64,000 nucleotides of DNA from Aplectana chamaeleonis (Eukaryota > Nematoda > Chromadorea > Rhabditida > Cosmocercidae), in assembly GCA_029168955.1 (NCBI GenBank), contig JAPDOI010000889.1:1-64000 (forward strand). The letters run 5' to 3'. Position 1 is the first letter of the stretch. Every line of letters begins with the position of its first letter. Under the pieces are notes generated by a model. That model was not told where the DNA came from and ran no database searches. It worked only from the letters and a program-made list of their open reading frames with translations. Positions 33,260 through 44,194 of this stretch are shown one piece after another. The position numbers and the translations under genes were made by a program.

Positions 33260-36200
33260 TTCTCTTCTTCTTTGCAGCCACATAGAGGGTTTTGTCATAG
33301 GCGGAGGAACTGGGCGACCAGTAGTGGATTCGTCCATAGGTCCATTGGTGTCAGCGTGGTAGGTCTCTCCGGACAGTTGAATAAATGTGCGGTATCATGG
33401 CCGACGATACCGCAGTCCGGGCACACATCAGATTTGCTGCTGTCAATCTTGCTGACATAAGACATTAGCATTGTAGAGTGACCACAGCGTAATGATGCGA
33501 GCGTGCATCTCGCCCTTCTTCCGAGTTGAGACTCTGAGGTGCAGACGGGGGGCGGTATATCTCCTAGTATAGGATTTATGGCCACCTTCACAAGATGACA
33601 CCGTACGAACTTGGTGTGCTCCTCGCGCAAAAGACGGAGTCGTTCTTGCTGTGAGTCGTGCCATCTTTGCAAATTGACTTTGTTTGGAGCATCGGCGAAT
33701 GGCTTTCTTATACTTCTCTCTCTCACGGGGTTTAGCACTCTCCACGACGGGTGATTTGGTTGCTTTATAATGTTAATGCGGAATTGCTGGGCCTGGAGCT
33801 GACAGTGCTCCTTCACTGGTAATAGACGGGTCTCAGCATGCAGGTGCTCGATTGAGGAACTCTTTGCACATCCGGTGGCGATGCGGAGAGCAGCATTTTA
33901 TACTCGTTGCATCTTTGTCCAGGAGGATTCTGAGACGAGATGCTGCCAAACCGGTGCGGCGTACTCCAGGGCGGGCTGCAGAATTGCCTTATACGTTGTG
34001 AGTATAGTCTCCTTGCTGCTACCCCACGAAGTGCCGCCCAGGGCCCTGAGAACGTTGAGCTTAGCTTTAACGACTGCCTGCTTCTGCTCGGTATTCTTAT
34101 GAAACTTGAGTGACGGATCGAGCACAAGACCGAGCAGCTTTGGAAAGCGAGCAGCAGGCAAACGGTCTCCATCCCACAAGACATCCGGATGAGCGCTGTG
34201 CTCGGATGGGTCCGTCGTGAGAACGGACACTGACGACTTGGCTGCAGAGATACTTAGCATCTTGCGGTCGAAAAAGCCCTTTAGTGTGATCAGGTACTCG
34301 TTGATCTTATTGGCGGCCACCTGTAAGTCCCGATCTCGACACATGATTGTTATGTCATCGGCATACGCGACGACCTTGATGTCCTGTGGAGGCTCAGGCA
34401 TATCTCCGAGGTACAGATTGAAGAGGGCTGGCGATAGAACTCCGCCCTGAGGGACTCCAGCTGCCATAGGAATACTGTTGGAGACATGGTTCTGAAACAT
34501 GACTCTTGCCCGCCGACCTTTAATAAAGGCCGATATCCAGCGCTTCTGCCAAGATGGTATTGACGACTCCAGAATGTTGCTTGACAGGACTCCAAGGTTA
34601 ACCGTATCAAAAGCCTTGGTGAGATCCAACGCAACAGCTACAGTTCTCAATGGCTTGTTAAAGTTGAACCCGTCGATAGCATAGCTGGTAATTTCTAGCA
34701 ACGCCGTAGTTGTGGAATGTAGCCTCCTGAACCCATGTTGAAACAACTTCTTCTCGTTGTGCTCCGCTAGATCCTTGACAATGAGCTTTTCGGCCACCTT
34801 GGCGAAAGGTGACATCAAGCTAATGGGACGATATCCCTTTACTGATGACTGAGGTTTGCCAGGCTTGGGCAACGGGATGACGTTGGCTGTCTTCCAGTTT
34901 TGCGGAATAGTGCAAGAGCTAAACGAAGTGTTAATCATATCAACGATGAGCGGAAGGATCTCAGTCGGGAGTTTCTTCAGTACAGCAGGACAAATGCCGT
35001 CCGGACCGACAGCTTTGGAGTTCCGCATGTCCTTTATAATCTTCTCTACTTGCGCCACAGTGAACGCATCGGCCGTGCTCATGAGCGTGAGGCGGCACAG
35101 CTCTCTTACTGTCACTCTATTTTGCGGACCTCGCCTTGTACTCGTGACAAAGAAACTTTTACCGAGAGAGTAGGCGGCTTCCTTTCCTGACTTGAAAACG
35201 TTATTACCGAACTCAATAGTGGAGATGGTGGCTGGCGAGCTCTTTCCCGATAGTTTCCGAAGAAACTTCCAAGTAGCTCCACTGTCCGTCTTGAAATTCA
35301 ACTGTTCTGTGAATTTTTCCCACTGTTCTTTCTTGTGCTGGTCGAGATCTTTTCTGATCTCACCATCCAGCTGAGCGACGACAGGGTCTAGATGGTCAAC
35401 TGCTCTTCTGGCATCTCTAGTCCTGATTTTCTCAAGAATTTCTCTGGTGACGTTTGGATAGAACGTCTTAACTCGGCCAACAGGGATAGCCGCCTTCATG
35501 GCCCTGCGAATCGCATCAGATAAGTGATGCTCCTTCTGGTGCACATTGCCATTCCACGGGTAATCAGCCGCTAGGCGTAGCGCAACCTCACTGAACAGGC
35601 ACCAGTCTGCTTGGCCTAAATTGAGATAAGAACGTTGACGAACACCAGAATAAGGAGCAAGAGAATTTGAGAGATCGATGTGCACAAAGACGGGAACATG
35701 ATCACTAGACAATGTTGTTGAGGTAGACCATGAGCAAGCGTTGGAAAGGTTGGACGAGATAAGAGTTATGTCTGGGCTAGAAGATCGGCCGTTGGCAGGG
35801 AGACGAGATGATGAGAGGGAATAATCGTTGAGTTGTTTGAGAAGAGGAATGGGATTGTAGGAGGAGGGGCATGAGGTGGTAGGGGAATATATATGTTGAA
35901 AAGAGAAAGGGTGTTTTAAGAGGGAGATGGATTGGAAGGTACTGAGAGTACCATCCGTGGGGGTGTTTGGTATGAGGTGGGAGGGGAGAGAGGATAAAAC
36001 AAAGGTTGAAACTCCTCCGCCAAGAGCTGACCTTGGAGCATGGAAGGCAGTGTAGCCCGGGATATTAGGATGAGGATAGGTAGGGGATGGAGAGAGCTTG
36101 GTTTCTTGAACCATGATCACGTCTGGATGGTAAGTACGTGCGAAGAGAGAGAGCTCAGAAAGTTTAGTACGAAGGCCGTTGAGATTGATATGTACAATGG

Positions 36201-36608
36201 AAAGATGGCGATTTGAGGAAGAGGAATCAGAGTTGGTAGGTGAAGAGCATAAAACACAGCGAAAAGCAGAGTTATAATGCCTCACAGAACTGAGACCCGA
36301 ACAGGAGAGATGCACCCACCTTTGGCATCCGAAGCACTGGACGCTGGTATGTCTCCTGGTAACATCCTTGCCGCACGTGGCGCATAGGTACTTCTGAGCG
36401 GGTCCAGGATTCCTCTCCACGCCGGCCCTTAGCAGGAGAATCCGAAGGAGAGACGCGGCCGACCAGCACCTCTCCCATGACAAAAACCCTCTTCGCGGAG
36501 GGGGTGACGTCGGTTTGCATAGAGGTGATCTTCTTTCCTCCACACTGCCACGGCGTGAACGTACGACATCTCGGCAGCAAGATGTCGTACGTTCACGCCG
36601 TGGCAGTG
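33260..36608 (-). mobile_element. CR1/jockey-like non-LTR retrotransposon
   Basis: Inserted on the minus strand, flanked by the 12-bp duplication TGGACGATTATC (33,248-33,259 and 36,609-36,620). Its 3' end has a short UTR and a purine tail of GAAGAAGAGAA type, and its 5' end terminates in a perfect 30-bp snap-back. It carries one long ORF. Base usage differs from the surrounding Pao element: the TACGC motif nearly vanishes here. Confidence 0.95.
33295..36543 (-). pseudogene. LINE ORF: 2A-like peptide, PHD finger, APE endonuclease, RT
   Basis: About 1,083 codons, interrupted once by TAA at 33,898-33,900, after which the same frame continues. N-terminus: LLLRAGVERNPGP, a 2A-like ribosome-skipping motif (usual D replaced by G). 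Next is a PHD-type zinc finger (CATCGKDV...CFGCQRWVHLSC...CVLC). The APE-like endonuclease has NLNGLR, QETKL and SDHVPVF, but the GDFNAH block expected between is missing. The RT has VIPLPKPGK, LDLTKAFDTV, GVPQGGVLSP and VAYADDITI. A C-terminal CxxC...H Zn-like end (CPDCGIVGHDTAHLFNC) closes it. The premature stop and the gap make this copy probably immobile. Confidence 0.92.
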
Positions 36609-36610
36609 TG
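36541..36610. repeat. Perfect 30-bp inverted repeat at the LINE 5' end
   Basis: 36,541-36,570 and 36,581-36,610 are exact reverse complements (CACACTGCCACGGCGTGAAC...) with a 10-base loop TCGGCAGCAA. The outer edge coincides with the target duplication. Confidence 0.95.
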
Positions 36611-38475
36611 GACGATTATCGAAATATACTTCGCAACGTTGCAATTCGTATGAGCAAGGCCTACGAACAGCACAAGCAACGTATTGCGCAGGACTACGGA
36701 CGCATACCCAGCACCAGCAGGGTCCCTGATCTGTCAGTTCAAATCATTACGCCAGAACACTGCCCGCCTATCATGGCAAATACCGCACCGCCGGATGTCA
36801 TTCCGCTTCCTCCGGTATCGCAGTTTAGTTCGCAGTTTGTGGGTCTTCACACCGTTGAGGAACTCACAGCTATTCAACTACGCAGTATCTTCGAGTATAT
36901 CGACAACTACTCCGAAGAACCTATTCCGCGTGGACCTCAGTCCACAGCTCCTGGTATGGATGATCGAATACGCATGTCGGTTTCTCGGCTACTTCATTCG
37001 CTAAACCTGATCCAGGTTACTACGCGTGAAAGCGTAGGGCTCATTCGAGACCTCGCCGACACTATTCCGCTCAGTGAACCTTGGGCAGTGAGTTATGTCG
37101 AGCTCACTGCCTGGATCCAGGAACTGATGCATGGCATCACTGCTATCACAGTTCATAGGGATATTCTTCAAGAGGAGATGCTTCCACACGTGCTGGAAGA
37201 GTATCAGACTCGCCAGAATTTCCTTAATGCGCTCGCAAGGTTCCATATTACGCCAGACTTCGTTCGCACGAATCTAGTACGCTCATTTGCCATCTTGGCG
37301 ATGCTAATTCGCTATGTCCGGATTCTTGAAGGACAACAACTACGCATGCTGGTTACAGTCGAGGGTCGCGATCAAGCCGAGGCGGCTCAGCACCTCCGCG
37401 AGGCACCTCCTCCGCCTCCGGTGGAGCTTGAGACCACTTATGCTTCGTTTAATCGCACGCTCGAAATGTGGAGAGATAGATATAGCACTGTTCTGAATCA
37501 CAGACAGGGGCAAATCTTTCTCGACCGTTTCTACGAGAGACGGTTCACAGCAAATACGCAAAATACTGCGCTCAATACTTCGCAGACTTCCTCGCAAAAT
37601 ACTGGCAAAACACTGCGCAGAGTACTCCGCAACATATTACGCTAACTAATTCGCTACCGACTTCGCAGACGGCTCCATTGACGTTCAGCAAGTGTGCTCT
37701 GGAAGCTGCTTCCGGACCGCTTCAGAACGACTCAGAGTCGTCTATTTCGCTCGATTCTCGAAATACGCAACTCGAGAGACGCTCAACCGCGTCGTCTTCT
37801 CGATCTCGTAATTCGCAATTTACTACGCAAAGGTCTGTACTTGCTCCATCATCCCGCGACAGGCATTCGCCTCGAAGTCGGGAGGATGGACCAGGGTCCA
37901 GCAATAATACGCAACGTAAACGCGACAGAGGAGCAAGTACAGGTCGGTTCCAGGACCAGCCTAGTACGCTCAGATCTCGTCCTAGTACGCAGTATTCCGC
38001 AGACGGGGCGAGGAGCAGCCAGCGAGCGCCTCCTCCTCCTCGTCAACGTACTCCGCCAGAAGGGCAGCCGCCCTGTGTCTTCTGCTTCGGCAGAGGGCAT
38101 TATTCCGCTGGGTGTATTACGCGCAGGCGCTTGCTGCAACGGGCTGATATGCTCGTTGACAGCGAGCTATGCTCGGTTTGTCTACGACATCACACAGGAC
38201 ACTGTGTCCGGGCTGACAGATGCCTTATCTGTCACCGGACAGGTCACCACCAGGCTGTGTGCGTAGATAACCCGTTTGTAATCGCAAACATTAATACGAC
38301 GGCCCAGAGTTTTTACGAGGATTTAGCTCGTGAAACGTTTCGCCCTAATCCACCTGGCCTTACGGCCCGTACTCCGCATTCGCAGTCGCACAGTCGACGC
38401 GACGCCAAGCGCCGCCAAGACCGCGATCGGTCACCCTCTGAACCCAGGGGAGATGACCGTAGCGGCAGGCGTTAA
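36609..38475 (+). pseudogene. Pao ORF3 (second Gag-like protein), 3' part with zinc knuckles
   Basis: It resumes after the LINE with DDYRNILRN. A mostly helical 300-residue domain follows (36,640-37,500; SVSRLLHSLNLIQV, ELMHGITAITVHRD, LIRYVRILEGQQLRML), then an Asn/Thr/Gln-rich linker. A frameshift near 37,600 moves to the frame ending at TAA 38,473. The C-terminal part is Ser/Arg-rich and contains knuckle-like clusters: CVFCFGRGHYSAGC at about 38,080, and CSVCLRHHTGHC with CLICHRTGHHQAVC at 38,170-38,265. The shape (helical domain, linker, RS stretch, Cys/His knuckles) is that of a Gag protein and resembles the element's own first Gag in layout. It is not an envelope: no signal or TM segment. 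Confidence 0.75.
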
Positions 38476-39752
38476 TACGCCTGCGTTAGACGCAGCTAAT
38501 ACGCATGTTCACACCTGGTTAACACGCCGCTTTGAATACGCCGGTTAGTTGTAATTAACCATAATACGCAGGTATAGCCATTTTCGTGGCTTGCTATAGT
38601 ACGCAGTTTTGAATACGTATGGTTTAATCTTTTTATTACGCGGGTTAGTAATAACCACAATACGCTCAGTACGACCCCCTTGTGTTGTGCTGAAATACGC
38701 TAGCTAATACGCTTAGTCTTGTCCCTAGTGGCTGACTAACTAATACGTTTTTACAGTCTAGACCACTAAGGCAGACTCTACTACGCAGGTCTGATCTACT
38801 CACGTCAGACTTATTTCGCTCTGGCCTGGCCTTCGTTGCTAGGTCATACTACGCTGGTGGCAAATTTGTACATGTTTTTGATCTCGTTTTCTATCCGATT
38901 ACTTCCAGATCGATTTGCCGCCTAATACGCCTAATACGCGCCTTCGAGATGCCTGGTTGGATGCGTCATGGTATTCTGATGGATCTGTGGCGCTCAGATG
39001 GATGGCATGCTATATGGTCGACTAGATGACATATATTCCCCATACGACGGATGGATCGACTATGGTATGCCTGATGGCATCGCAAGAAGGCTTGTAAATA
39101 ATTTGTGATCTATTTAGTTTAGTTTTTGTCTAGTTTTTAGTCTTGTATTTTTTCACATTATTTCGCTGTTTTGATTTCCTTTGTAGCTCATGTTCTTGTG
39201 TGAGCTTCTAGAGGTGAGGCCTTAAGCCCCTCTCGCCCGTTTCAAGTGAGGGCCATAGGTAGTTTTGTCTTAGTTTTAGTTTTGATCTACAGGTTTTTGA
39301 GGGAGGCCTTAAGCCCCTCGATTTCTAAGGTGTGGCCTTAAGCCCCCTTCGCCCGTTTCTGTCGAGGGCATGTATGTATTTCGCTGTTCTTTGAGGTGAG
39401 GCCTTAAGCCCCTCTAGCCCGTTTCTGCTGAGGGCTTGTATGTATATATTTTTATGTTCCGGTCCTTTTCGAGGTGAGGCCTTATGCCCCTCAAGCCCGT
39501 TTCTGACGAGGGCTCGTGTATATATTTGCATCGTATTTCGCCCTTGTTATGAGTGAGAGGGTTCGCCTCGTTAGGTAGGGTAGAATGTCTGTATGAGGGT
39601 TCATAATACGCTGGCTCATCCCCGCAGCATAACTTTTGCTGCCTCTTTTTCTATAAATTTATAATTCGCTTAATTGGGTCCTCTCGGTGACCCTGCCCCT
39701 GTTGTCACCGTTTTCTGCGGCCCCCTGGCAGCAATTCTTTTGTTGTCGGGAG
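38476..39752 (+). other. Pao 3' untranslated region, hairpin-rich
   Basis: No ORF. Hairpins include GCAGGCG...CGCCTGC (38,465), CTGCGT/ACGCAG (38,480), GGTTA/TAACC (38,543), GCCATTTTCGTGGC (38,577), GGTTAGTAATAACC (38,643) and GTCTGA/TCAGAC (about 38,790), interleaved with AATACGC and TACTACGC. The last bases before the 3' LTR (GTCGGGAG) are only a weak polypurine tract. Confidence 0.7.
39200..39560 (+). repeat. Tandem stem-loop repeats in Pao 3' UTR
   Basis: Five degenerate repeats, 30-90 bp apart. Each contains GAGGCCTTAAGCCCCTC (pairing GAGG with CCTC around CTTAAG), usually followed by GCCCGTTTC...GAGGGC (pairing GCCC with GGGC). Positions: about 39,213, 39,304, 39,332, 39,397 and 39,475. 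Confidence 0.88.
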
Positions 39753-40746
39753 TGTCGCGGATGCGACGGTGGCTGGGGGCGGACCGTGAGGCCCCGGCCT
39801 GTTCACCACTACGCCAGCCGCTTGGAGGCGGGGCATGCCCGCGCCAGCCGCGGCGCCCCGCCCCCCTTCCTCCGCGCTGCCTATATAAGGCGGCTGTCCT
39901 CGGTTCAGTGGTCTGCCCGGCGCCGGATGGCGTTGGCCTACAGTACCCATTGGTACTGCGCTGCTCTGGCAGCGATGGCCTACCGGGAGACCGCGGAAGC
40001 GTGGGCTCCGTCCCCAGCAGCTTTGGCTGCTGAGGAAGCCGGCATCTGGGCGCCAGCTCGCGGCCTGGAGGTTGGCGGAGGCCCAACGGCTTCTGACATT
40101 AGTCACCGCTAGGGATGTGCGGTTGACTAGTGGGAGAGGTGCGATACTACGCCACCACGTACTACGCAATCTATATTACGCCGTGGTAGACTACGCTATC
40201 TACTACGCGCTGTGGGATGTGAGCCAATTGAACCGTTAACTGTAAGGCGAACCCTGTAGATGCCTTTAGGTGTTAGTGCCTTAAGGATAAAGGGTTATAA
40301 CTTACCACTGTGTACCTTGTACCTGTGTTGGTGTTCATATAGCGCTGCTATATCGGTGTCATTATGGTTGGCTTGTGTTGTTGTGCTATTACGCTGGTAC
40401 TACGCGGGACTACCCCCCGTTGGCCCCCCATACATGTTGGTTGGGTTTCGTGGCTTGCTAGTGCGGCTGTCCCAGGTTAGTGGACAAGGTGATCCCCAGT
40501 GAACGCGAGGACTCCGCCTGCTTGAGGGAAGCAGGTTGCGAGATAACCTTGCGGTAACGGGGCGAGCTGACGGATGCATAGTAGCCATCGATGCGTCGCG
40601 ATAGTGGGCCGGGGAACCAGGGATCTAGTGAGATCCTTCTAGGTGTTGGCCACACCGCTATCCAGGATTGTTATACCCGTGGGTCGGTCCATGCATGATG
40701 CGTTCGCATCGTGCTAGGGACCATAAATCCCATCGCGTTCGCGACA
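39753..40746 (+). repeat. 3' LTR of the BEL/Pao element
   Basis: 994 bp, about 98 percent identical to the 5' LTR by eye. It carries a 23-bp palindromic block (CAGCAGCTTTGGCTGCTG, 40,015-40,032) absent from the 5' LTR, and it lacks the 12-bp palindromic block present there at about 23,556. Confidence 0.95.
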
Positions 40747-40862
40747 GAACATGTCGTCGAATTTTCCATGTAACTGTAGTCTAAGATAATCCCTATTACT
40801 AGAAAACTTGATTCGTCTTGGTTCATGGCTAATCCAGCATATGAAGAGCATAAACATGGTTT

Positions 40863-41022
40863 GGTCCGTGGCTTGTTTCCTCAAAAAAAACATTTAAATC
40901 TCGCTCGCGGCTGGCAAGCTAATCGATTTAGGCGGAGAGAAGAGCGCAGCTAATCAGCTTACCATACCGGCAGCCGCGGTTTGGATTTCAATTTATTTTC
41001 TTGAGGAAACAAGCAATAGACC
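40863..41022. mobile_element. Foldback MITE, copy 1
   Basis: The ends GGTCCGTGGCTTGTTTCCTC and GAGGAAACAAGCAATAGACC are inverted repeats, with an internal palindrome (GCGGCTGGC / GCAGCCGC). A second copy lies at 60,307-60,458. Confidence 0.8.
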
Positions 41023-42071
41023 TAACTGTACGTAAATTCTCTATTTTTTGCTGAAAAAACTGAATGCAGTGACTTTTTCTCAAAGAGAGGTGAGTTTACG
41101 ATCAGGAAAGAGCTATGTGAAAAAATGTAACTCTCTTTACAAGTCAACTACCACTAAGCACGATTTACGCAAGTACTAAAACTAAAAATTTTCCAAGCGC
41201 ATATAAGTAAAAGCGGTCCATCTGGAAAAGGTAAAAATACTTTCGGAACGACGATGGCTGTTTTCTGGTTAGTCTGTGAAAGCCGCATTTGCTTCAAATA
41301 ATGAAAAAGAGATAGATAAGTGACTTCTTTACCACAGAGAACATGTCATGGTGGTGGATCTGAAAATGCGAAAAGAACTCTCAAAAAATGAATGCAGAAT
41401 ATAGTCATAGTTATGAAATTGAGAGAACCAAAAACTATATATGTGACCTTTTTTGAGCACTACCTCAATACCAAAATTATATTGAAGAAACACTGCATTC
41501 GGTTTTTTTTTCATGTAAAAAAAAGAAAATAGCTCACTTATCAATTTGAAACCCACTTATATCCGAAATTGAGACGAATAAATTTTTTTGGCCATAGAGA
41601 ACGTCTGAGACTACAGTTGAAATGAGAATTAGAAGCCTTAATCTCGATAAGAGATTAAAAAATTGGGAAGAGCAGCTAGCTACCGGAAATCTACTGAATA
41701 GGGGCTGTGGATACCAGCGAGAGCGGATAAATTCAACGATTTAGGCATACCAAAGCGAAAATACGATGGAAACTTGATTAAAACGTTCGAAAAAAAAAAG
41801 AACTCAGCACACGATTGGGCGAAAATAACAGCTGAGCTAATCAATGATGATGGTCGAACGGCGCATCACTATCAATTGCGGAAATTCGTCCCAACCAGCA
41901 GTCCACAGGTAGACTCGTCCACCGTCTCTGCCATGGAACATTTTGAAACTCCGAAATCTTCAATTTCATGACATTTTTCGGGTTTTTTTTCGACCTTATC
42001 GTTTTGAACACGTGCCAGAGATAACTTTTTCGCGAAAAACTAAAAGACAATTTTTATCGTGGACACTGCCT
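41023..42071. other. No gene recognised; ends with a solo MITE end
   Basis: AT-rich unassigned DNA. The last 20 bases (TTTTTATCGTGGACACTGCC, then TTAA) match the right terminus of the TTAA MITE family, but I could not find a left end. Confidence 0.5.
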
Positions 42072-42075
42072 TTAA

Positions 42076-42600
42076 ACCATAGAGACGAGAGCACCCTATG
42101 GAGATAACTATGAAAATCGGCTTCACCGACCTGGCTGACTTACGGGGCAAGCAAAGTTAGGAACCCGATATATCTTTCACGCCGAATTTTACAGAGATTC
42201 CGGAAACAACCTTCACCAAAACACTGTCTTCAACGGTTAAAGAGTTATAGACGAAAAACCGGTGTTTCGTAAAATGAGTTAGGCTGAAGGATCGAGAAAA
42301 TATTTTTCCAAACTGGAAACGATTTTCCATGCGGAATTTTATGGGCATTCCGAGAACAACCTTCGCGAAAGGGCTGTCCCCTAGGGTAAAAAAGTTATGG
42401 ACGAAAAACTGATTGCTTTTAGTGAAAGAAACGTTAATCCATAAATTGAAATCGGCTGAGAGGTTGGGAACGTATTTTCTCAAATTGAAAATATTATTTG
42501 ACGCAAAAGTTCATGAAGATTTTGGAAACAGCTCTGTTCAAAGATCCATCTAAAAGGGTAAAAATGGTATGAGCAAAGAACAGGTAGTTTTTCAAAAATC
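42076..42600 (-). repeat. Degenerate tandem repeat, right inverted arm
   Basis: The reverse complement of 17,345-17,830, with AGAGTTATAGACGAAAAACC and AAAGTTATGGACGAAAAACT as the matched blocks. Flanking ACCATAGAG(A/G)CGAGAGCACC also occurs at 17,882. Confidence 0.75.
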
Positions 42601-44190
42601 GCTTGAAGAAATTTTCCTACAAATTTTGACTCCAAGACAGCTCAAAGGAAATTTTTCTTGACCTACGCAGATCATTTCACTAAGAATAGTGAATTTCTAA
42701 AGGAGGTCATCTAACGGAAATAAAAAAATGTTTCAAAATTAATGTTTAAAAATAAAAATACCTTGAATGCCCGAAAAATAGGAATAAGAAAACGTCAAAT
42801 TTTGAAGTTGCAAATCTATAGGGAGACTTCACCATTCCCCACTCAGTTATCCTAAACAACCTTCACCTCTCGGACCGATGTCTCCACCCCAACGAACCTA
42901 TGACACCAACCCGGGGTTTTCCTTCCCTTCCGAAATCGTTGCTGCGCGGAGAAACAGGGGTGACCAAGTGGCCGCGATAACAACCTTTGGGGGTGTTAAG
43001 CACAGATTTGACATCCGTTTCCGGTGTTACGGAAGGTTGCGGCACAGTGCGGTGGTTTATCGACGTTTTAGATTTGGCCGTGCTATCTCGCCAGTCGGGG
43101 CCACTTGTCCACTGCATATGGCCACACCAATTTCTCCGCGCCGCAACGCTTCTGGTAGGGGAGGAAACCCCGGATTGGTGTTATAATTGCGCGTGCGGAA
43201 AATGGGCGCGACCTAGTGGGATGGCAATTGGCACTCCCCCCCCCCCTTCTAGTGATAGCACCGATTTGGCTGAAACTTCGCCAAGAGGCTTTTTTGAGCT
43301 GTGGATTAAGAATCTCTTATCCTTTTCGCATATTTTAAAGGATTAATGGCTCAGACGAAAACGCACTCCACGCCCCGCTGAAAGCCGCCAGCGGGATAGT
43401 GGCCGTGGAGCGCGAAATCCGAAGTTTTGTCGCCCATGGTAGTAGCTATCGCGGGGGCGGTAGCGACTGTCGTGGGCGAGTAGCTGCTTCCTGCTCTGGT
43501 GATAAGCCCCTCTGAGCTTTTTGTTTTCAAAAATATACTCTCGCACCGGTGCACGACGCGGCTGCACGCCAACACGCGACCCGGCCAATGCACCGAGCAC
43601 CAACTGGAGCCACCAGTGATTGAGCAGGGCCTTCAGCGTGCAGGCGGAGCCAAGTACCGCGAAATTGGGCAATTGAATAGAGCATTGCCTTCATCCGAGT
43701 CCTGGCTCAGAACAGCGTCATATGCCTCCCTTGGAAACTAGCGTCTTGAGCGTCGAGCATCTTTTTGGGGGCACGCTTTGGGCACGCTCTCGTGTCAGGA
43801 GGGCAAGCACCCGCCTATCGCGTGTCTCCGGGAAAGTGGGAAGATCGGAGTGAGCGTCGAGCTCCTTTTTATCTGAAAAGGTTTAGGGGTAGGTTCTCTA
43901 GGCAAAATTTCAGTCATATCGGAGGCTTTAACGATATAATTACCCTATACTTACCGTGATCATTCGAAGCACCGAAAAAGGACCTCTTATTCATGTTAAG
44001 CACCTCGAATAAGCTCCTTAGGCTAAGCTAGAGCGCAAAAAAATTATTTTGTAGCATTCTTTGCGTTGTAGCCCGTACAGGTTTAGAGATGAGTCGTGCC
44101 TTATTAATTTCATTTGTAGGTGGAAATAAGGCTTTAGAAGAAGAATTCATCTTGTTATTGCCGCTCACTTCGTAGTTGCGCGATATTGCT
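42601..44190. other. No gene recognised
   Basis: Unassigned; parts at 42.8-43.2 kb weakly mirror 17.1-17.3 kb (TTCGTTGGG-GTGG block), consistent with the right arm of the composite element. Frames up to 119 residues on both strands overlap and carry no known motif. Confidence 0.45.
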
Positions 44191-44194
44191 ATGA

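Larger units (their letters stand above)
23271..40746 (+). mobile_element. BEL/Pao LTR retrotransposon, 17.5 kb including a nested LINE
   Basis: Two LTRs (23,271-24,255 and 39,753-40,746) start TGTCGCGG and end CGCGACA. They are flanked by the 5-bp duplication GAACA (23,266-23,270 and 40,747-40,751). Between them are gag, a Pao-type pol (zinc knuckles, DSGA protease, RT, RNase H, DDE integrase with C-terminal DUF5641-type domain), an extra Gag-like ORF, and a LINE on the opposite strand. Without the LINE the element is about 14.1 kb, large for BEL/Pao. The LTRs differ by roughly 2 percent substitutions plus small palindromic indels, so insertion is moderately recent, yet the coding frames carry several breaks. 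Confidence 0.95.

Noticed and set aside
42052..42075. A further TTAA MITE copy
   Set aside because: Only the right terminus is present; no left end or shared interior was found.
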